Below, in pieces: positions 59,099-64,000 of a stretch of DNA of 64,000 nt. The translations under genes and the position numbers were made by a program. Every line of letters starts with the position of its first letter. Within the stretch, counting starts at the first letter, position 1. A model generated the notes under the pieces. It did no database searches and was not told the DNA's origin. It worked only from the letters and a program-made list of their open reading frames with translations. Location: contig OZ007571.1 of the NCBI GenBank assembly GCA_963931925.1, forward strand, positions 42,722,279 through 42,786,278, in the 5' to 3' direction. The DNA is from Onchidella celtica (lineage: Eukaryota > Mollusca > Gastropoda > Systellommatophora > Onchidiidae).

Positions 59099-59841
59099 AT
59101 AATATAGCCTATTGTTCAAATTAAACAAATGTTTTCTTACATAATTTTTGCCCAAAGTTGGAGTGTTGTTAAAAAAAAACAAAAAACAGAATAAATATCG
59201 TTTGAATATTGTTCATATTTGTTGAAATTAAACTAAATTGTTTTCTTACTACATTAACAATAAATGATTGCCCTACATTGGGGTTTTGGCGAAAAATGCC
59301 ACTGACATAATACCTACTTTTTTATATTGTTGAAATAAATATTGTTGAATTCAAATAATTGTTTTCTTACTATAATAGAATTTTTGCCCTATTTTTGGGG
59401 TTTGAGACGAGTGTATTGTTTTCTTACCTTTATGTACAACTGCAAACACTTATTCAGGGCACTGCACGTCTCCATCACAATGCGTCCAATGGCTTGAGGA
59501 GAAATGGCGCTCATAAACTTGAGATCTTCAAATGTATTCCCAGTTGCCAAAAATCGCAGATTTATTGAAAGTCTGTCTGCGGGAGATATGGCATTACGCA
59601 TATTTGTATCTTGTTTTGTTATAAGAGGTCTCACAAGCTCCAAAAGTTCATCAAATGAATCTTCGTTCATCCGCAAAAAAGTTCGAAAATCATTGGGCTC
59701 ATTACATCGCAACTCATATAATAATTCAGAATGGCCAAACTTTTTGCGCTGCAACAACCAATTTTTGGCCCACTTTCTTTTTTTCTTTTTTGTCTTTCTT
59801 TGCAAGGCTAAAGCAAGACCTAACGCTGTTGGTCCATCCAT
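57219..59841 (-). pseudogene. Harbinger transposase of the second element, interrupted
   Basis: Exon 1 (59428-59841; an upstream in-frame Met at 59898 is also possible) encodes MDGPTALGLALALQRK, KKFGHSELLYEL, FRTFLRMNEDSFDELLELV and LSINLRFLATGNTFEDL. It joins to exon 2 at 58646 with LPSTAEEWKRVSDDFRQFWN and FPHCIGSIDGKH (first Asp). A one-base deletion follows immediately. The other frame continues with KPPSTGSFYFNYKKQFSIVL and VDAGINGRVSDGG, up to APY, where a 619-bp element is inserted. Beyond it lie FLVADDAFAMNENLL (second Asp), a further frame change, and LSRAQRIVENVFGIL (Glu), ending at 57219. The triad survives, but at least two frame changes and the insertion make it dead. Confidence 0.8.
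57686..58304 (+). mobile_element. 619-bp non-autonomous Harbinger derivative with TAA target duplications
   Basis: The ends are near-perfect inverted repeats starting CT(G/A)CCGGTTCAGACAGGGC and continuing GGTTT, with further imperfect matching for about 50 bp. TAA flanks both sides (57683-57685 and 58305-58307), the 3-bp target typical of PIF/Harbinger. Removing the element and one TAA restores the frame of the surrounding transposase. Inside, next to the left end on the plus strand, is a transposase N-terminus (QRQYWIHPILRDRLTHGMF, TLYPMI). Next to the right end on the minus strand is the start of a MADF domain (LITEIEKRPSIWDMTSPQYK). So it arose by internal deletion of a two-gene element. 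Confidence 0.93.
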
Positions 59842-59964
59842 TACACACTGTTGGCACAAACTAATGTTTGACAAACAAGTTTGACCGTGTATAGGCAAAC
59901 GTCAAGCTGTCAAATACATTTGATCAAACATGTGTGTCAAGCAAGTTTGATCGTGTATGTGCCG

Positions 59965-62630
59965 CATAAGATTTATAAACGGGCGTAGGAATTTGACTAC
60001 CGAGCCTACATCAAGAAAGCAGAGATCTACAATCGGATCTAGTAGACGTTTTTTTTTTTTCTTTTTTAATCAACCAAGGTCGGAACATTTATTTTTAAAA
60101 CTGAAAATGATTTTAGGAAAGTTTTCAACATACAAGGGACACAATGACACAGCAAGATTTAACGTCAGCTTTATCGCATCCTCCCCCCCCCCCCCCACCA
60201 CCATAGAGTTGAAGGGAGAACCAGGCGGGGTTGGGGGGAGAGTTGTTGGCCCAAGAGTGACAAGGTTCTAACTCCGCTCCCCCACTATTATAAGAAATCA
60301 AAGGTTAAAGATGCTCCCCAGGGGACCATCCATTACGTACACTATCTACGGTGGATTTTGGCGATTTTCAACCCGCTCCCTTCCCCTTTTCCAGTCCCAT
60401 GTACGATCTTCATACTCTTGGCTTCGACCCCCTACGCCCTTATACGAGCGTATGGCCATGAAAATGTTGAATGTCCATGGCAAAGAGCTGATATTCAGAA
60501 ACTTTGAATGACATTTTGCACATATTATTTGACTGTTTCATAAGAATATTAAAATTTATATGAACCTACACATTCTTTTGAAAAAAAATTGCCGTTATAA
60601 TTATTAACATTATCAATGTTGGTAGTGGCCGTGTTGACGAATCGGAGGACGATAAACAATGAGATATTAATAAAAACTTTGCCAGTCAGTAGTATCAAGA
60701 CATTTCAGAAAGACTAGGTTCCATCTCTATTTGCTACGACATGTTATATGGGAATTGTTGAAAGACAGACTTTTATTGGAGTTTTCCAATGGTATCACAG
60801 TAAAGGAGAGATGCTGATCTTTTGACAGGGTTGGCAGCTAGGATACACAGTCATTACAAAACAGGCAGTTTTCAACTTTTTTTTTTCCCAAGAGAGTGGT
60901 ACCTTACCTTTTTCAAATACACGAAAAACAATTTTCTGGACATATTATGTAGGAAATAAAACTGACCTGAAGCAGGGCCGGACAAACTGCGGCCAAAGAA
61001 TGTACAGGTAACGACTACACATACTTTGCTACGGCAAGCGGGCCTCATCCAACCCGCCTGTGGATTTTTTAAGTGCAGCCCCCGAGAGCTTGACACATAA
61101 CACTTCCATAACTCACCAACAGACTAAAGTAACTGTAATCAAGACGTGTTTCATTGTTCTGATATAAATATATCAGGAAGCGAAGAAATAATGTAAAAGT
61201 ATATAGACAATAGCGTTCATAGTAAATCGAGTCTTAATAAAAACAATTAAAACATTACTAATATGATTAAGTTGTTGGCAGTTTTTCTTTTCTTCTTTTA
61301 TTGAAGAAATGTTGGGCTGTGATAGTTAATTTTAACTGAGGTCACTTTACAAACGACTGAGACGGATGTGGCACACGCTGCAAAAAGTTAGCCCATCCCT
61401 GGTTTTATTGTGAGGTATAAATGTTGAACCTTGAGAAGATACCGTAACTCAAATCAAAAATATGCGGTTGGGCGACCCCAAAGTCTTATGTGTCACCCAC
61501 ATAGCCTGCCGCATATTACGTGCGTTTAAACAAGTAAATGGATGGATGCCCCCATTAATTTGATTAATGTTAGTTTCGCAGGTCCGCAATGCATTGTGTC
61601 ATTTTGTTTCACTCCTGTTACAGAGCTGGAAAACATAAGTAGGTGATAGTTCTGTTCATTAGTCTATAATGTTAGACTAACTACATGACCAGGTCATGAA
61701 GTTTACTGCTCACAAGCTCTTTACGCCATTGTAAATTTTGTGAATATAAGTTCGAATGGTATAGATTATCTGTTTTGAAATGGCTGTCAAACAGTGTGGC
61801 ATCCTTCCAAGTGCAAAATTTAAATGGCTATCAAACAGTGTCGCATCATTCCAAGTGCAAATTCATTGTTGAAAAATAAACTTGTCCATAGGAGAGTTAG
61901 CGTGACATTTACGTGACATTTCATTATGGCAGTGATTCCACAGCGTGTGGCTTTGTTTTGTTTTCGAAGAGATGTGTGATTCATCGATGTGATTTCATGT
62001 GGACCCGAACTAAGTGAACGTAACTTTACTAATGACAAAATATGTTTTGTTCCGAAACTTAAATATTTTTCTTAAGATAAATTGGACAGAACGTGCTTTT
62101 TATAGTGATTTATAAGTGTCAGAACATGAGTATATTCATTCTGATAATCATCTGATAACCATTGGCACTGAAATCGCACTTTGTATTTCTTTAGTTTTGA
62201 TTTAACATTCAATACTCTTTTACGCCCGCAAGGGAATGCGATTTCACTCGTGAAATAAGTGAAAGTAAAATGTTATAATAGAGCTACCACACACTGAGGT
62301 ACTTGTCACTTCATACACCCCAAATACGAAACCACAACAATTTGTCCTGTAAATTACATATAATCAACAGGAGCAGTATTCCATTCCCAGACTTTTGACA
62401 TTTTAAAATTAAAGTAGACTACGTGAAAAAGAAACATTGCCTGGCGTTTAATTTAGGTAAAAAGGAATGGACTTGCAATTAATCCTCGAGTGTGAGTACG
62501 CCCGCTACCTGATCAGTTCAATGAGTTCCAGGATTAACTTTCGTGATGGGAAAAAAAAAGAGTCTGTGATTGAACTCAAATGAGTTTTAAAGCTGAAAAT
62601 CCTTCCAGTGTGTGTGCGTGGGGTTTATGT
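59965..62630. other. Gene-poor AT-rich stretch
   Basis: No gene is recognised. It has a poly-T near 60049, a poly-C at 60183-60196 and a 44-bp tandem duplication at 61779-61866. Confidence 0.45.
61779..61866. repeat. 44-bp tandem duplication
   Basis: Two adjacent copies share AATGGCT(G/A)TCAAACAGTGT, (G/C)GCATC and TTCCAAGTGCAAA with a few differences. Non-coding. Confidence 0.88.
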
Positions 62631-62640
62631 TTTTTCACTC

Positions 62641-62805
<165 letters not shown>

Positions 62806-62809
62806 ACTG

Positions 62810-64000
62810 ACTTGCCCATATGCCAAGCTATAAACCCGTCCCTTTGTATGTACATAATTAAAACATTCTACTTTATTATCGCGTCTGTCTCACACATAAT
62901 CTTCATACCTCTTCTCTGTTTAGCGTTTTTAATGTTTGCATAACCGATAATGTTTATAAAGTTGTTTTTGACAGTCGAAGCATTGCGGAGAAGGACACTT
63001 AATTACGAGAATTTAAGTTCACACTTATTTGTAAAAATGAAGTATTCACTTCAAGTGTAAATGCGACATTTGATTATTGAAACTATGTGATCTTCAAGCA
63101 CAGCTCTAGACCCTTGTGTTACCGAATGATCAGCTATGTTGGGAAATGCCTTGCTTTTTCAAGGCTCACTCAATTAGGCCAGATGGGAACTGCTCTTCTG
63201 ACAGATTTTCAATGATACAAAGGAAAAGCAGAATATCAATAGACATTACAGTCACACGTTGAAAGTCAATCAAAATGTTCTCATATTTTCGAATTATAAA
63301 CCACGAAAACCACAAAATAATTCACGCTTATGAAAGCCATGTTGGTCTATTACTAAATTTCTGACAGCTAACGATCCGTGTTGTCAGTAATATTACTGAA
63401 CAAAATGTGTTTGTTGAAAAAGTGTTTAATCTCGTCCACATTTCACTAAAAATGAATTGTAAAATGTAATTCTCATTAGTGTTATGTCAAAGCTTGACTG
63501 TACATGTAAGACTGGGTGTCATCTGAAAACCACTGTCACTTAACGCATCCCTTGCTTTCCTTTATCTTTCAATACTTTTAGCAAAAGGACCGCGAAGGGT
63601 GGGGTTGGGAGAGGGTGACTAAGCACCTTTTCTTTCCATCGAAATATTTACAATTTACTCTTTATGATAACAATAAAACAACGGCTTTTCCACCCATCCT
63701 CACTTTACGTTCCTGACATCAGAATGTGGAAAATAGGTCACCCCGTTGCTGACTGATGTCAGTGCACTTGAGGCAAAACAGTTATGGGAAAGAAAACGGA
63801 ACTTGCACGGTACACTTACGGCCAGGAATTGTGTAGTTTCTTTAGGTTATTGGGAGCAAAACAGAAGGCGGACCTAAATTTTCATGCGTGCAGTTTCGCC
63901 TATGACTGCCTTTCATGGGGGGGGGGGGAGGGGGGGTACGTTCCTTTCATAATCATGACAAACAGTGTTTTTGAAATGGAACACCGCTTCCGTTTATTGA
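62810..64000. other. Gene-poor end of window
   Basis: No coding, RNA or repeat structure was recognised apart from a poly-G tract at 63917-63936. Confidence 0.45.

Larger units (their letters stand above)
56453..59960 (-). mobile_element. Second PIF/Harbinger element, decayed, interleaved genes
   Basis: A MADF gene on the plus strand (exons 56453-56826 and 58805-59098) and a HARBI-like transposase on the minus strand (exons 59428-59841 and 57219-58646) interlock like those of the 36-40 kb element, seen in mirror image. Two direct copies of a terminal-type motif, (A/T)CAA(A/G)CAAGTTTGA(C/T)CGTGTAT, lie at the right at about 59871 and 59937. The left end was not found. Several frame changes make it inactive, and a non-autonomous element is inserted at 57686-58304. 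Confidence 0.8.

Overview
This is eukaryotic, intron-bearing, AT-rich DNA with many homopolymer G/C tracts, microsatellites and transposon remains. Three perlucin-like C-type lectin genes, Harbinger elements, LINEs and tRNA-derived SINE-like repeats suggest an invertebrate, most likely a mollusc. The organism is inferred from family resemblance only, and no database was searched.

Layout. 1-1.45 kb: 3' part of an APE-class LINE running off the left edge. About 1.7-30.7 kb: three tandemly duplicated units, each with one minus-strand, five-exon secreted C-type lectin gene (exons of about 58/98/91/132/95 nt in all three). The units were later hit by different insertions: a dead Harbinger transposase (9.4-10.3 kb), a dead RNase H-bearing LINE (14.3-15.7 kb), a TIR element holding an array of splice-acceptor-like repeats (16.0-16.7 kb), a candidate solo LTR (21.1-22.4 kb) and a LINE tail (24.7-25.5 kb). 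Lectin genes A and B look intact. Gene C has an in-frame stop in exon 3.

30.8-47 kb: a poorly coding stretch with a candidate two-exon host gene start (33.3-33.9 kb), a partial duplication of that neighbourhood at 42.8-43.9 kb, a 4-kb Harbinger element (36.3-40.4 kb) and a candidate coding exon (46.8-47.1 kb). In the Harbinger element the transposase and MADF/BESS genes lie on opposite strands with interleaved exons.

48-64 kb: a 60-bp higher-order minisatellite; a full-length LINE with a 1043-codon endonuclease-RT ORF, directly preceded by an identical 102-bp copy of its own 3' end; a SINE-like element; a satellite of about 95 bp; and a second, decayed Harbinger element with the same interleaved layout in mirror image. 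A 619-bp non-autonomous Harbinger derivative with TTA/TAA target duplications is inserted in the transposase exon of that element. The last 4 kb show only a TATC microsatellite and no recognisable gene.

The lectins are the only host genes with a clear function here: secreted EPN/WND-type carbohydrate-binding proteins. A GATA-like block is conserved about 100 bp upstream of all three. Most of the rest is mobile DNA at different stages of decay.
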